A stretch of DNA of 43,920 nt from Parageobacillus caldoxylosilyticus NBRC 107762 (GCF_000632715.1 NZ_BAWO01000055.1:1-43920), one strand, 5' to 3'; numbered from the stretch's first letter, positions 1-8,735 are shown. Notes: a model not told the origin generated them from the sequence alone. A program made the numbers and translations.

Positions 1-968
1 CAGTAAAACACCTTTGATTGAAGAAAGTTTCCTTGTTTCGAAACGATGCTTACGGCGATGCGGTCGATATTGATATCAATCCTAGCGATTCGTTCCGCTT
101 GAATCGGCTCATCGTAGGTAAGTTCCCTGCCATATACCTCTTCTTCATAGACGAGATGGACATAATATTCCCCGTTTTTGCGTTTGATTTCGACGGTATA
201 TGGTTGATATTCGATGATCGGTTTGCCTTTTGCATTCACTCCGACTGGTTCTCCCATGACGAGATCGATGATTTCCTCTTCATATTTTTCAGGAACAGAC
301 ACAGGCAGCCTCAAGCGTGGAGCGTGTTTCCCTTCTTGTTGTCCAAGTGGATTCGCAATTTCTACATAACATTCATAAGTTTTATCGTCATACAGGAGGC
401 GAATATTTAAATTTCCTTTTTTGCTTTTATCGCCTCTGGCGTACAACTGATTCGAGCGTAAATCTTTCCATTCTTCGTTCGTGATTTTTCCTTTCAAACG
501 CTTGTAAAAGTTCTCTTTTCCACCAAAAATCACACGTGGAATCGTCCCTTGTTCCAGATGATGCGTTAGCTCGGCTTCTTTCGCTTTGAGCTTTTCTAAC
601 CGTTGGTGCAATCCACCAAGACATGTTGGAAGATCGACTTTTTTCGGTGTTTTTCTTCCATGGTGGTAGTCATCGATTTTCTTTTCGGTTTTTTCGATTT
701 TCGCTTGCACATCCTCCAAGCGCATGGGAAGCAACTCACGTTGGGAAGAAATCAGTGATTGAACAAGCAGGACCGCATCTTCGGCAAACCGTTTGTTGAG
801 CCGAAATTGGTGCGGAAGGTGCTTGATGATGTCTTTGGCGTTCCTTCCCTCCAGCAAGCGGTTGAACGCGTATCGCTTCGCGGAACCAAAGACGCGCATC
901 AACTCATCCAATGAACGAAGTTGTGATGCATCATGAGAAACGATTTTCATCCCCCGAACCGTTTTCAT
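1..968 (-). CDS. IS200/IS605-family TnpB-related protein, 3' end cut by window
   Basis: The frame stays open from an ATG at 968 to the window edge, giving 322 visible residues and no stop. It begins MKTVRGMKIV after a GGGGGA ribosome site, and an in-frame stop lies upstream. A coiled, Lys/Glu-rich stretch (about 95-150) and a central beta-rich region precede RIDINIDRIAVSIV near residue 305. That motif matches the first RuvC motif, with its catalytic Asp, of TnpB/OrfB proteins. TnpB proteins are RNA-guided nucleases associated with IS605-type elements. The C-terminal RuvC and zinc-finger parts lie outside the window. No TnpA is visible. It sits downstream of ypfB on the same strand, where cmk is expected. 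Family is fairly sure, activity unknown. Confidence 0.75.
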   Translation of the reverse strand, partial: MKTVRGMKIVSHDASQLRSLDELMRVFGSAKRYAFNRLLEGRNAKDIIKHLPHQFRLNKRFAEDAVLLVQSLISSQRELLPMRLEDVQAKIEKTEKKIDDYHHGRKTPKKVDLPTCLGGLHQRLEKLKAKEAELTHHLEQGTIPRVIFGGKENFYKRLKGKITNEEWKDLRSNQLYARGDKSKKGNLNIRLLYDDKTYECYVEIANPLGQQEGKHAPRLRLPVSVPEKYEEEIIDLVMGEPVGVNAKGKPIIEYQPYTVEIKRKNGEYYVHLVYEEEVYGRELTYDEPIQAERIARIDINIDRIAVSIVSKQGNFLQSKVFY

Positions 969-1251
969 CCCCTTGCCTTCCCCCTTGTTTGGATCCTTAA
1001 GAACATATATTCGCTAAATCTTCTTTATTTCCTTTTTACATGCAAAAGGGGGAGAGGATTTTTTATCAAAAGACAGGGGACGATGGAAAAGATGAAGAAC
1101 ATCCATCTCTTTACGTTCAATAACAGGAGATATTACATGATTTTATAAAGTTTAACAAACTGCTTATACCTCCTGCTCACTTAATATTTTTTATCAAAGA
1201 AAAAAGCAGGAAATCCCTGCATGCTTCGATGTCATTTTATCATATAGACCG
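969..1251. other. Intergenic flank between ypfB and the TnpB-related gene
   Basis: No convincing gene is seen. It holds the presumed upstream end of the TnpB-type element and, near ypfB, a short terminator hairpin. A plus-strand frame at 933-1148 is open, but its predicted peptide (FHPPNRFHPLAFPL) has no recognisable domain. Confidence 0.4.
1196..1220 (-). terminator. Intrinsic terminator after ypfB
   Basis: On the minus strand GCAGG-GATTT-CCTGC is followed by TTTTTTCTTTG. The stem is short (5 bp) but the T-tract is good. It would end the sleB-side ypfA-ypfB transcript before the TnpB-related gene. Confidence 0.55.
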
Positions 1252-1431
1252 TCAATGGTCGACGGTTGTTTCGATCGTTTTTGTTTTTTCCTGCTTGCTA
1301 ACCCCTTCATATTCATAAACTTTTCCCAAATAAAGATGAAGCGGAGTATATAAAATAAGCCATTGCGCTATGATTAAAAAAATAAATTGAATAATGACAA
1401 GCTTCCATAAAAGGGATTCAAACCGTTTCAT
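1252..1431 (-). CDS. ypfB: YpfB-like small membrane protein (59 aa)
   Basis: This short frame begins MKRFESLLWK at 1431 and stops at 1252. An AAAGGCAGG ribosome site lies upstream. Residues 11-30 (LVIIQFIFLIIAQWLILYTP) form one hydrophobic helix, followed by a charged tail ending TIETTVDH. It lies 36 bases downstream of ypfA, as ypfB does in B. subtilis, and has the right size and topology for that family of unknown function. The call rests on synteny plus topology. A short hairpin terminator follows it. Confidence 0.7.
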   Translation of the reverse strand: MKRFESLLWKLVIIQFIFLIIAQWLILYTPLHLYLGKVYEYEGVSKQEKTKTIETTVDH

Positions 1432-1467
1432 TGCGATATCGGCCTGCCTTTCATTTTTTATAGGCCA

Positions 1468-2154
1468 TTATTCCACGCTTTCCTCCCATTTATTCACTAT
1501 GTTCTCTGCCTTTTTTGCTTCTAATTGCCGTTCAAAACTATAGCGAATTAATCGCACGCGGTCCTGGGGAGCTACGTCTAAAAATTGCAGCGATGCTTTA
1601 TAGACGCCATTTGCACCTTGAAATATACGGATAATTTTTGCCTTTAATTTTAAATAGTGATATTCGCCTGACCTCATTGCAAGCACTAGCCATGTTTCGA
1701 CAACCATTCCAGGGAGCAGCTGCTGATGGTATGACGGCGGCAATACGACCGCCGCTCCGCCAGCACTAATATCGGTCGTCATCGTCGCAAATGGCGCAAA
1801 CTCCTGATGAAACGGGTGAATCGCCACATCGGCATTGACTTTTACTCTCACATAGCGGCGGCGCTGAATGCGCACGAGCTTGTCTGCACTAGGATAAGCA
1901 AGGACGATCATCGGCACCGGCCGCCGCAGCTTTCCGGTCACTTCTGTCTCAAATAAATAAAGGCAGCCATCTTGCCCGACAAAACTTGCTTTCAATCGCA
2001 TTCCGTTTAGGAAAAACACCGTTTTCCCTGCCTTTTCATCAACCGGATAACCTATGTGGATATAGTGATCTCCTATTTCCATTACTTTGCCTTTATATTT
2101 TTCTTTCCCGCCATCCAATGGCTCTAACGTTAACATGTCCCCTATTTTCAACAT
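1468..2154 (-). CDS. ypfA: PilZ-domain cyclic-di-GMP receptor YpfA (MotI/DgrA type)
   Basis: The protein is 228 aa. An N-terminal YcgR-like beta domain (1-95) is followed by a PilZ domain (about 98-215). The c-di-GMP-binding signatures are present: RRRYVR near residue 98 (RxxxR) and DISAGG near 129 (D/NxSxxG). In B. subtilis the homologue binds c-di-GMP and inhibits flagellar motility through the stator protein MotA. It is followed by ypfB and preceded by ypeB with a terminator between, so it probably has its own promoter. The start MLKIGDML has a GGGAGA site. Family assignment is firm; the motility role is carried over from B. subtilis. Confidence 0.9.
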   Translation of the reverse strand: MLKIGDMLTLEPLDGGKEKYKGKVMEIGDHYIHIGYPVDEKAGKTVFFLNGMRLKASFVGQDGCLYLFETEVTGKLRRPVPMIVLAYPSADKLVRIQRRRYVRVKVNADVAIHPFHQEFAPFATMTTDISAGGAAVVLPPSYHQQLLPGMVVETWLVLAMRSGEYHYLKLKAKIIRIFQGANGVYKASLQFLDVAPQDRVRLIRYSFERQLEAKKAENIVNKWEESVE

Positions 2155-2195
2155 GGTCTCTCCCTTTCGTTTTCCCCTTAATATTTTTATTAAAA

Positions 2196-2226
2196 CAAAA
2201 AGGAAAAGCTTTCATCAAGCTTTTCC
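2196..2226 (-). terminator. Terminator after sleB-ypeB
   Basis: On the minus strand GGAAAAGCTT-GATGA-AAGCTTTTCC (10-bp perfect stem) is followed by TTTTTG. It begins 14 bases after the ypeB stop. Confidence 0.85.
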
Positions 2227-2239
2227 CTAAACAATGACC

Positions 2240-3583
2240 TTAACTATAACTTGGTTCTGTGCTTTGCAGTCTTTCCACTTGTTCCTCCATTCCACTGTTT
2301 GCGTTAATAAAAATTTGATAGGTGTCTTCTCCGAGCGTCCCTAAAAATTCATAGCAGAGCACTGGTTCGTTCATGTCGTTCATAATGACGGCCTGGCGCT
2401 GTTCCATAATCTTTAAATTCGGATTGATTTTTTTCTTTGCTTGTTCCACCGTCAATTTCGGTTTCGGGAGCGGACGCTGGATGGAAGAAGACAAATAATC
2501 ACGCGCAGAAAAGCCGACAATCGTTCCATTGTCAAGAGCTACTTTCATTTTAATTGCTTCCGGATAGATGCGAATTCCGTTTTCATTTGTCACAAATGTT
2601 AATACCGCAACGTTATCATATTGGGTGCTGTCATAAAGCTCCAAGTTTTTAAACTGATGTTGCTGCAAAAACTTCATTCCTCTATTTGCCGCTTCATGTA
2701 AACTAATTGCTTGTTTGGCAATTGGACGGCTATTGATCACCCAAATTGGGTAACCGCCTTTTGCTGTAATATCCATATAAATATCGCCTTTTGTTTTCGG
2801 ATCATGAATCGTCAGACTGTAAAAGCGCTCATCTGCTCCTTTTCCGCTCGCCGTTACTTTAATGCTTTCCGTACCCTTTAACCCAAGAAAAGAACGGGCT
2901 ATGCGCTTTGCTTCATGTTTGGAAATCGGTTTTCCTTTTGCGCGGACAAAACCTTTTTCCGTATTTTCGAGGCCAATAAAAGTCGGTCCAAATTCAGACG
3001 ACTTCGAGAAGGTATCTACATTTTTTTCTACTGCTTTAAACCCGTCAATAATGACGTTATCTCCGGAACGATCGTTAGTGGCGAGCGCCAATTCGACATC
3101 CATCCAGCGCAAGTTATTTTTTAAAACTAAATGCTGGACGTTGCGCAGTTCTTGCTGAATGGTTGCCGCATTTTTATATAGTGCTTGCAGCGTACGGTAT
3201 TCTTCTTTCGTAAGCGGCTCTTTTTCTAGATCGCGAATCGCTGTCCGGTAGCTGAACTCCCCTATTTTAGCGAGAAACTCCTGTGTTTTGTTAAACGGTA
3301 GCAGGGAAAGCGGCAGCTGCCCGACATCGGAGTGGGCTTCCGCAGCAATTTTCCATACTTCCGCTAAAGCTGGAGACAAGGAAGTGGGAGAATTCATGGC
3401 AAGCGTGTTTCCGATTTTATCATGCAGCAAATCGATTTGGTACGTTAAGTCATGGAAAGCACGCTGATAGTTATTTTCCGCATGAATTAAGATGGCATTT
3501 TTCTCCTGATGCTCCCGGTATCCCCAATACGCTGTTCCTACCACAGCAAGTGACAGTGCGCCGATTAATAAATTCCGTATCAT
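2240..3583 (-). CDS. ypeB: Germination protein YpeB
   Basis: The product is 447 aa. YpeB is needed for SleB to be present and stable in dormant spores; during germination both act on the cortex. One N-terminal membrane segment (about residues 2-19) is followed by a long helical region and C-terminal PepSY-type repeats (roughly 205-440, with KHEAKRIARSF and TVEQAKKKI starting repeats). The start is placed at MIRNLLIG because AGGAGG lies 8 bases upstream; an in-frame ATG 18 bases earlier would sit before that site. It follows sleB immediately, and the ribosome site overlaps the end of sleB. Confidence 0.93.
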   Translation of the reverse strand: MIRNLLIGALSLAVVGTAYWGYREHQEKNAILIHAENNYQRAFHDLTYQIDLLHDKIGNTLAMNSPTSLSPALAEVWKIAAEAHSDVGQLPLSLLPFNKTQEFLAKIGEFSYRTAIRDLEKEPLTKEEYRTLQALYKNAATIQQELRNVQHLVLKNNLRWMDVELALATNDRSGDNVIIDGFKAVEKNVDTFSKSSEFGPTFIGLENTEKGFVRAKGKPISKHEAKRIARSFLGLKGTESIKVTASGKGADERFYSLTIHDPKTKGDIYMDITAKGGYPIWVINSRPIAKQAISLHEAANRGMKFLQQHQFKNLELYDSTQYDNVAVLTFVTNENGIRIYPEAIKMKVALDNGTIVGFSARDYLSSSIQRPLPKPKLTVEQAKKKINPNLKIMEQRQAVIMNDMNEPVLCYEFLGTLGEDTYQIFINANSGMEEQVERLQSTEPSYS

Positions 3584-3600
3584 TTCACTCACCTCCTGCA

Positions 3601-4416
3601 TTATTTACAAAAGATATGTTTACCAATTCTTTTAATTTGCGGTCGGTTCCAAATCCATGAACTCGTTGCGGTGGCCGGGTTGAAATAATAAATGGCTCCA
3701 TCGGTAGGATCCCAGCCGTTAATCGCATCGAGTACCGCTTTTTTCGATGTTTCATCCGGCGTCAGCCAAATTTGTCCATCGGCTACCGCGGTAAATGCCC
3801 CAGGTTGAAAAATTACGCCCGCCACTGTATCCGGGAACGAAGGATGCTCAAGACGGTTTAAAATGACGGCCGCCACCGCGACTTTACCGATATAAGGCTC
3901 CCCGCGCGCCTCCCCATGTACCGCGTTTGCCATCAGTTGAATATCGTTTTGCGAAAAACCTTTTGGTACATTGGCTGCTGTCGCTTTTACCGATCTGTTT
4001 CCGTTGCCGCCTCTATTATTTTTCTTTACTTGCTGGCTTAACGGCTTGCCTCCATAATGGGTAAACTCATTTCCTTTGCGAATTTGCTCCTTCACAAATT
4101 GCTCATGATATTTCGATACCTTTACTAGTTTTGCTTTTGTGCTATTACCGACGAGGCCATCCACTGGAAGCCCATATTCATATTGAAAATTGCGCACTGC
4201 CCAGTACGTTCTCCAGCCGAAAACGCCGTCAATTTTTCCATTGTAAAATCCGATATACTGCAGCCGCGCCTGCAATTCGATGACGTCATCCCCAACTGCC
4301 CCGCGCTGAATCACCTGGTTCGAAAATGCTTTTGCCTCTTCAGCCGGTTTTATACAAATAAACAGACAAGCAATAAGAATACTAAACCATAGATATCTCT
4401 GCATTTTACTAACCAT
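3601..4416 (-). CDS. sleB: Spore cortex-lytic enzyme SleB
   Basis: The 271-aa precursor has a signal peptide (about 1-30, ending EEAKAFS), a peptidoglycan-binding domain (about 33-95, GDDVIELQARLQYIGFY) and a C-terminal Hydrolase_2/lytic transglycosylase domain. The catalytic region contains AVHGEARGEPYIGKVAVAAV and the protein ends KHIFCK, very close to B. subtilis SleB. It degrades muramic-lactam cortex peptidoglycan during germination. The start at 4416 follows a GGGAGG site; a longer frame to 4548 would add a charged extension lacking any family match. It forms an operon with ypeB. A forespore (SigG) promoter is expected but none was convincing. Confidence 0.95.
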   Translation of the reverse strand: MVSKMQRYLWFSILIACLFICIKPAEEAKAFSNQVIQRGAVGDDVIELQARLQYIGFYNGKIDGVFGWRTYWAVRNFQYEYGLPVDGLVGNSTKAKLVKVSKYHEQFVKEQIRKGNEFTHYGGKPLSQQVKKNNRGGNGNRSVKATAANVPKGFSQNDIQLMANAVHGEARGEPYIGKVAVAAVILNRLEHPSFPDTVAGVIFQPGAFTAVADGQIWLTPDETSKKAVLDAINGWDPTDGAIYYFNPATATSSWIWNRPQIKRIGKHIFCK

Positions 4417-4492
4417 GCGCAAACCCTCCCGTATTGCAACTATTGTTTTATCCCTATTTTCTTTCGAATTTGCCTTTTTATGCAAAAAAAGC

Positions 4493-4523
4493 AAAAAGCC
4501 AAGCTTATTATGCTTGACTTTTT
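4493..4523 (-). terminator. Terminator overlapping the prsW stop codon
   Basis: On the minus strand GTCAAGC-ATAATAA-GCTTGGC is flanked by AAAAA and TTTTT, then a second T-run. The 5' arm contains the last codons of prsW, so it separates prsW from sleB. Confidence 0.75.
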
Positions 4524-5182
4524 GCAGAAAAAATTTTTTCGTAACCATGTAATGCTTTTGCCTGTTTTATCTTGCGAAGCGCAAACCACCATAATAACAA
4601 CATGAAGGGAACCATGTAATAACTCCATTTCTCCTGCGTTAACAAAATGAAATCGTACATTCCGTGCAGAAGAAAGGACAACAAAAACGCCAAAAATAAG
4701 TAACGCCGTTTCTTTCTCGTAAATTTTGCTTTGCCAAAATAAAAACCCATGATGACTGCAAATAAAGCGTGGCTGGAAACCGGCAAAAGCGCCCTTGTCA
4801 CAGCAAACTCCACACCGTTCGCCAATAAATACAAAATATTTTCCATCGTCGCAAACCCGAGCGACACACTGGCGCTATACACAATGCCGTCGTACGGCTC
4901 GTCAAATTCATAATGGTCATAAACAAAAAAATAAACGATAAACCACTTGACGAACTCCTCCAACAATCCTGACAAAAAAAAGGCGCGGGCGACTTTAGAA
5001 GTCGCCATTCCTTCAGCATGAAACACATATTGAATAAACATAATCGGAAACACCAGCAGCGCTCCGATGATAAATATTCGCAATACAAAAGATAACGGTT
5101 CTGTTTCGTATTCATCTTTCAAATAAAAATAGCTAAGCAGTGCAATTCCTGGAGCAACGCCAGCGGAAATTAATGTGAACAT
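4508..5182 (-). CDS. prsW: PrsW-family intramembrane protease
   Basis: A 224-aa polytopic membrane protein of the glutamic-type PrsW family. Visible catalytic features are LLEEFVKWF near residue 85 (EExxK), SHALFAVIMG near 135 and LLHGMYDF near 180. In B. subtilis PrsW makes the first cut in the anti-sigma-W factor RsiW and so activates SigW. The start at MFTLISAG is preferred: GGGGA lies 6-7 bases upstream and B. subtilis PrsW starts similarly; an ATG 18 bases earlier has no good site. It is divergent from the asparaginase gene. Substrate in this organism is inferred. Confidence 0.9.
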   Translation of the reverse strand: MFTLISAGVAPGIALLSYFYLKDEYETEPLSFVLRIFIIGALLVFPIMFIQYVFHAEGMATSKVARAFFLSGLLEEFVKWFIVYFFVYDHYEFDEPYDGIVYSASVSLGFATMENILYLLANGVEFAVTRALLPVSSHALFAVIMGFYFGKAKFTRKKRRYLFLAFLLSFLLHGMYDFILLTQEKWSYYMVPFMLLLWWFALRKIKQAKALHGYEKIFSAKSQA

Positions 5183-5291
5183 ACAAATCCCCGTTTCCAT
5201 TCGTTTTCTTTATGGTAACATGAGAATGGAATATTTGAAAATGACCTTCTTCTATTATTGCATCATCGAACTTTCGAATGGAGGGAAAATA

Positions 5292-6263
5292 ATGAAAAAA
5301 ATCTTAATTATTCATACAGGCGGCACCATTTCCATGAAAGAGGATGAAGAAACAGGAGCCGTACGTCCTGATGAAACACATCCGTTGCATGATGTGGCGC
5401 CGCCATTGGCAAGCCTTGCCGATATTTATGTAGAAGAGCTGTTCCACTTGCCATCGCCGCATATGACGCCGCAGGAAATGCTGCAATTGCGCAATCGCAT
5501 CGAAGAAAAAATTGCCAATGAACAAATAGAAGGCATTGTTGTTACACATGGAACAGACACCCTTGAAGAGACGGCATATTTTTTAGATTTAACCGCACGG
5601 ACCGATGTGCCGATTGTCGTTACCGGCGCGATGCGCTCCAGCAATGAAATCGGCGCGGATGGGCTGTACAACTTAATTTCGTCAGTAAAAGTGGCGATAA
5701 GTGACGAAGCGCGCGGAAAAGGAGTATTGGTCGTACTCAATGACGAAATCCACACGGCTAAAAACGTGACGAAAACCCATACATCCAACATTGCGACATT
5801 CCAAAGCCCGCAGTACGGACCGATTGGAATCGTCACAAAGCGGGGGGTGTTTTTTCACCACGCGCCGACGAAACGCACGACATATCCGGTTCAAACGATA
5901 TCGAAAAACGTGATTTTATTAAAAGCATATGCAGGTATGGATGAAGCAATTTTTCATGCCATTCAAACGCTTCCGCTTGATGGAGTTGTCATTGAAGCGT
6001 TAGGGCAGGGAAACCTGCCGCCGCGCGCCGCTAAAGGGGTGCGCTCTTTGCTTGACGCCGGCATTCCGGTCGTTCTTGTATCCCGCTGCTTTAACGGAAT
6101 TGTACAAGATATCTACGGATATGAAGGAGGCGGAAAGCAGCTGAAAGAAATGGGCGTCATTTTTTCCAACGGGCTAAACGGGCAAAAAGCACGCATCAAA
6201 CTGCTTGTCGCCCTAGAAATCACAAACAACCCGCAAAAACTGCAAGAAATGTTTATGGAATAA
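5292..6263 (+). CDS. ansA: L-asparaginase
   Basis: The 323-aa cytosolic protein has no signal peptide. It shows both asparaginase signatures: HTGGTIS near residue 9 with the nucleophilic Thr, and VTHGTDTLEETA near 86-97 with the second Thr-Asp pair. It hydrolyses asparagine to aspartate and ammonia. ATG at 5292 follows GGAGGG; the frame remains open upstream to 5175, but that stretch is low-complexity and overlaps the prsW promoter region. It neighbours glutamate dehydrogenase and so belongs to an amino-acid nitrogen group. The symbol is by family; type I versus II cannot be settled by eye. Confidence 0.9.
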   Translation: MKKILIIHTGGTISMKEDEETGAVRPDETHPLHDVAPPLASLADIYVEELFHLPSPHMTPQEMLQLRNRIEEKIANEQIEGIVVTHGTDTLEETAYFLDLTARTDVPIVVTGAMRSSNEIGADGLYNLISSVKVAISDEARGKGVLVVLNDEIHTAKNVTKTHTSNIATFQSPQYGPIGIVTKRGVFFHHAPTKRTTYPVQTISKNVILLKAYAGMDEAIFHAIQTLPLDGVVIEALGQGNLPPRAAKGVRSLLDAGIPVVLVSRCFNGIVQDIYGYEGGGKQLKEMGVIFSNGLNGQKARIKLLVALEITNNPQKLQEMFME

Positions 6264-6268
6264 TCAAG

Positions 6269-6292
6269 GGAGGCTGGCTTGTTCCAGCCTCC
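6269..6292. terminator. Hairpin between convergent ansA and ypdA
   Basis: GGAGGCTGG-CTTGTT-CCAGCCTCC is a perfect 9-bp stem in the 34-base gap between convergent genes. Neither side has a long T-run, so termination is likely but may not be strictly intrinsic. Confidence 0.6.
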
Positions 6293-6297
6293 TCCCG

Positions 6298-7281
6298 TTA
6301 TTGCTGCTTCTCCCGCTCCCGTTTGACAATGCAAGCGGCAATTTGCCCGCCGTGAAAGCGGCCGTTTTCAATAAAAATCTCATTGGCATCATTGCCGGCG
6401 GCGATGACGCCGGCAATGAAAATGCCAGGGACGTTCGTTTCCATCGTTTCGGGATTATAAAGCGGCCGCCCCGTTTCAGGGTCGACTTCCACTCCCATTT
6501 TCTTTAAAAATTCATGGTCAGGATGATATCCCGTCATCGCAAAGACAAAATCGTTTTTGATTTTTTTCGTTTCTCCTTCTACTTCGTAAATGACAGCATC
6601 TTCAGTAATTTCCTTTACATGAGCGTTAAACTCCATTTTAATGATACCTTTGCGCACGAGAGAATCGAACTCCGGCAAAACCCAAGGTTTAATGCTTGGC
6701 GAATAGCCGCTTCCCCGGTACAAAACCGTGACGCGCGCCCCCGCTTTGACAAGCTCAAGCGCTGCATCAACACTCGAGTTTTTTCCGCCGATGACCACGC
6801 AGTCGGTATTGAAATATGGATGCGCTTCTTTAAAATAGTGTGTCACTTTCGGCAAATCTTCCCCCGGCACGTTCATATAGTTTGGGTGGTCATAATATCC
6901 TGTCGCCACAATGACATATTCAGCACGGTATAGTCCTTTTGTCGTGCTTACAAGGAACGTTCCATCTTTTTGTTTTTCTACTTGCTTCACTTCCTCAAAC
7001 GTTTGCACGCGCACTTGCTTTCGCGCGACTACTTCGCGGTAATAGGCAAGCGCTTGATTGCGCTTTGGCTTCCGATTTTCCGTAATAAACGGCACGCCGC
7101 CGATTTCGAGGCGGTCGCTCGTGCTAAAAAAGGTTTGATGAGTTGGAAATCGATAAATGGAATGGACAATATTTCCTTTTTCTATCACTAACGGACGATA
7201 ACCGACATCTTGTAAAGCAATCGCTGCAGCAAGCCCGCAAGGCCCCCCGCCGACAATAATGATCTTTTCTTCTTTCACCAT
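6298..7281 (-). CDS. ypdA: Bacillithiol-disulfide reductase YpdA (Bdr)
   Basis: A 327-aa FAD/NAD(P)H oxidoreductase. The FAD motif is IIIVGGGPCGLAAA near residue 9; an NAD(P)H motif, CVVIGGKNSSVDAALE, lies near 165; the FAD C-terminal motif ends PGIFIAGVIAAGNDA. The Cys in GGGPCG is the residue reported for the YpdA family, which reduces bacillithiol disulfide and so keeps the low-molecular-weight thiol pool reduced. ATG at 7281 has AAGGAG 8 bases upstream; a GTG 9 bases earlier touches that site and is unlikely. It lies downstream of gudB but behind a strong terminator. Confidence 0.9.
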   Translation of the reverse strand: MVKEEKIIIVGGGPCGLAAAIALQDVGYRPLVIEKGNIVHSIYRFPTHQTFFSTSDRLEIGGVPFITENRKPKRNQALAYYREVVARKQVRVQTFEEVKQVEKQKDGTFLVSTTKGLYRAEYVIVATGYYDHPNYMNVPGEDLPKVTHYFKEAHPYFNTDCVVIGGKNSSVDAALELVKAGARVTVLYRGSGYSPSIKPWVLPEFDSLVRKGIIKMEFNAHVKEITEDAVIYEVEGETKKIKNDFVFAMTGYHPDHEFLKKMGVEVDPETGRPLYNPETMETNVPGIFIAGVIAAGNDANEIFIENGRFHGGQIAACIVKREREKQQ

Positions 7282-7303
7282 GCCCTTCACTCCTTATAGC
7301 ATC

Positions 7304-7337
7304 AAAAAATCCCCTATCATATGATAGGGGATTTTTT
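7304..7337. terminator. Perfect bidirectional terminator between gudB and ypdA
   Basis: A 34-base perfect palindrome with TCCCCTATCAT as half-site, flanked by A6 and T6. It works for gudB read-through and could also act on the other strand. ypdA therefore needs its own promoter or read-through. Confidence 0.9.
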
Positions 7338-7368
7338 GGCATGTTGCAAATAAGTTAATTCATCTTTA

Positions 7369-8652
7369 TTATACCCAGCCACGGAAACGGCACGCTTCCG
7401 CCATTTTGCGGACGCCGACCATATAAGCGGCCAAACGCATATCGACACGGCGTGTTTGCGCCATTTCGTATACGTTATTGAACGCTTTCACCATGACTTT
7501 TTCTAACCGCTCTTCCACTTCTTCTTCCGTCCAATAATATCCTTGATTGTTTTGCACCCATTCGAAATACGAAACCGTTACGCCACCCGCGCTCGCCAAT
7601 ACGTCCGGGACAAGCAAAATGCCTCGTTTTGTTAAAATTTCCGTTGCCTCTAGCGTCGTCGGGCCGTTTGCCGCCTCCACGACGATGCTCGCTTTAATAT
7701 TCGGTGCATTCTCTTCCGTAATTTGATTTTCAATCGCTGCCGGCACTAAAATATCGCAGTCGAGCTCCAACAGCTCTTTATTCGTAATCGTATTTTTAAA
7801 TAATTTCGTTACCGTGCCAAAACTGTCGCGGCGCTCCAATAAATAATCGATATCTAAACCGTTCGGATCATAAAGCGCTCCGTATACATCGGAAATACCG
7901 ATAACTTTCGCGCCGGCATCATGCATAAATTTCGCCAAAAAGCTGCCCGCATTTCCAAAGCCTTGGATGACAACGCGGGCGCCTTTTAAATCAATGCCGC
8001 GTTTTTTCGCCGCTTCGCGGATACAGATCGTAACCCCTTTTGCCGTAGCGGTTTCGCGTCCATGCGAACCTCCCAGCACTAGCGGCTTCCCTGTAATAAA
8101 TCCAGGCGAATTAAATTCGTCAATGCGGCTATATTCGTCCATCATCCATGCCATAATTTGCGAGTTCGTAAAGACATCTGGTGCAGGAATGTCTTTTGTC
8201 GGACCAACGATTTGGCTAATCGCACGAACATAACCGCGGCTTAACCGTTCTAATTCACGGAATGACATCGTACGCGGATCACAGACAATTCCACCTTTTC
8301 CACCGCCATACGGCAAATCGACAATGCCACATTTTAGGCTCATCCAAATAGATAGCGCTTTCACTTCACGCTCCGTGACGTTTGGATGGAAACGGACTCC
8401 TCCTTTAGTTGGACCAACCGCATCATTATGCTGGGCACGGTAGCCGGTAAAAATTTTCACCGTACCGTCATCCATACGCACCGGAATTCTCACTGTCAGC
8501 ATGCGAATCGGTTCTTTAAGCAACTCGTATACTTCTTCCGGATATCCCAGCTTTTCCAGAGCTCTATGTATAACGATTTGCGTTGCTGCTAATACGTCAT
8601 ATTCTTTTTCATTTTGTTCTTTTTCCTCGCTGGTATGCTTGTCGGCTACCAT
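7369..8652 (-). CDS. gudB: NAD-specific glutamate dehydrogenase
   Basis: The 427-aa protein closely follows B. subtilis GudB/RocG. It has the Lys-containing substrate motif LPYGGGKGGI near residue 112, the dinucleotide fold GFGNAGS near 224, and PDVLASAGGV near 355. It deaminates glutamate to 2-oxoglutarate in the cytosol. The segment TEREVKALSIW has a single VKA; the 9-bp duplication that inactivates gudB in B. subtilis 168 is absent, so the enzyme should be active. Position beside ypdA favours gudB over rocG. ATG follows GGAGG. Confidence 0.95.
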   Translation of the reverse strand: MVADKHTSEEKEQNEKEYDVLAATQIVIHRALEKLGYPEEVYELLKEPIRMLTVRIPVRMDDGTVKIFTGYRAQHNDAVGPTKGGVRFHPNVTEREVKALSIWMSLKCGIVDLPYGGGKGGIVCDPRTMSFRELERLSRGYVRAISQIVGPTKDIPAPDVFTNSQIMAWMMDEYSRIDEFNSPGFITGKPLVLGGSHGRETATAKGVTICIREAAKKRGIDLKGARVVIQGFGNAGSFLAKFMHDAGAKVIGISDVYGALYDPNGLDIDYLLERRDSFGTVTKLFKNTITNKELLELDCDILVPAAIENQITEENAPNIKASIVVEAANGPTTLEATEILTKRGILLVPDVLASAGGVTVSYFEWVQNNQGYYWTEEEVEERLEKVMVKAFNNVYEMAQTRRVDMRLAAYMVGVRKMAEACRFRGWV

Positions 8653-8707
8653 ACGTAAACCTCCTATAAGCTCGCTATGATATTGATATTGTCGCCTTTC
8701 ATGTCAT

Positions 8708-8735
8708 AGTATACACCTTCTTGCTATTTATGCAA
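8708..8735 (-). promoter_or_regulatory. Candidate SigA promoter of gudB
   Basis: On the minus strand TTGCAT (8735-8730) and TATACT (8713-8708) are 16 bases apart, about 55 bases before the gudB start. Inferred from consensus only. Confidence 0.5.

Noticed and set aside
18-410. Plus-strand frame of 130 aa
   Set aside because: It is the complement of the TnpB-related gene, which has a start, ribosome site and RuvC-like motif.
933-1148. Plus-strand frame of 71 aa overlapping the TnpB start
   Set aside because: No ribosome site, no known domain, and it overlaps the better-supported minus-strand gene.
4417-4507. Forespore (SigG) promoter before sleB
   Set aside because: TTCGAAA and AATAGTT could be forced into a promoter, but neither matches the consensus well.
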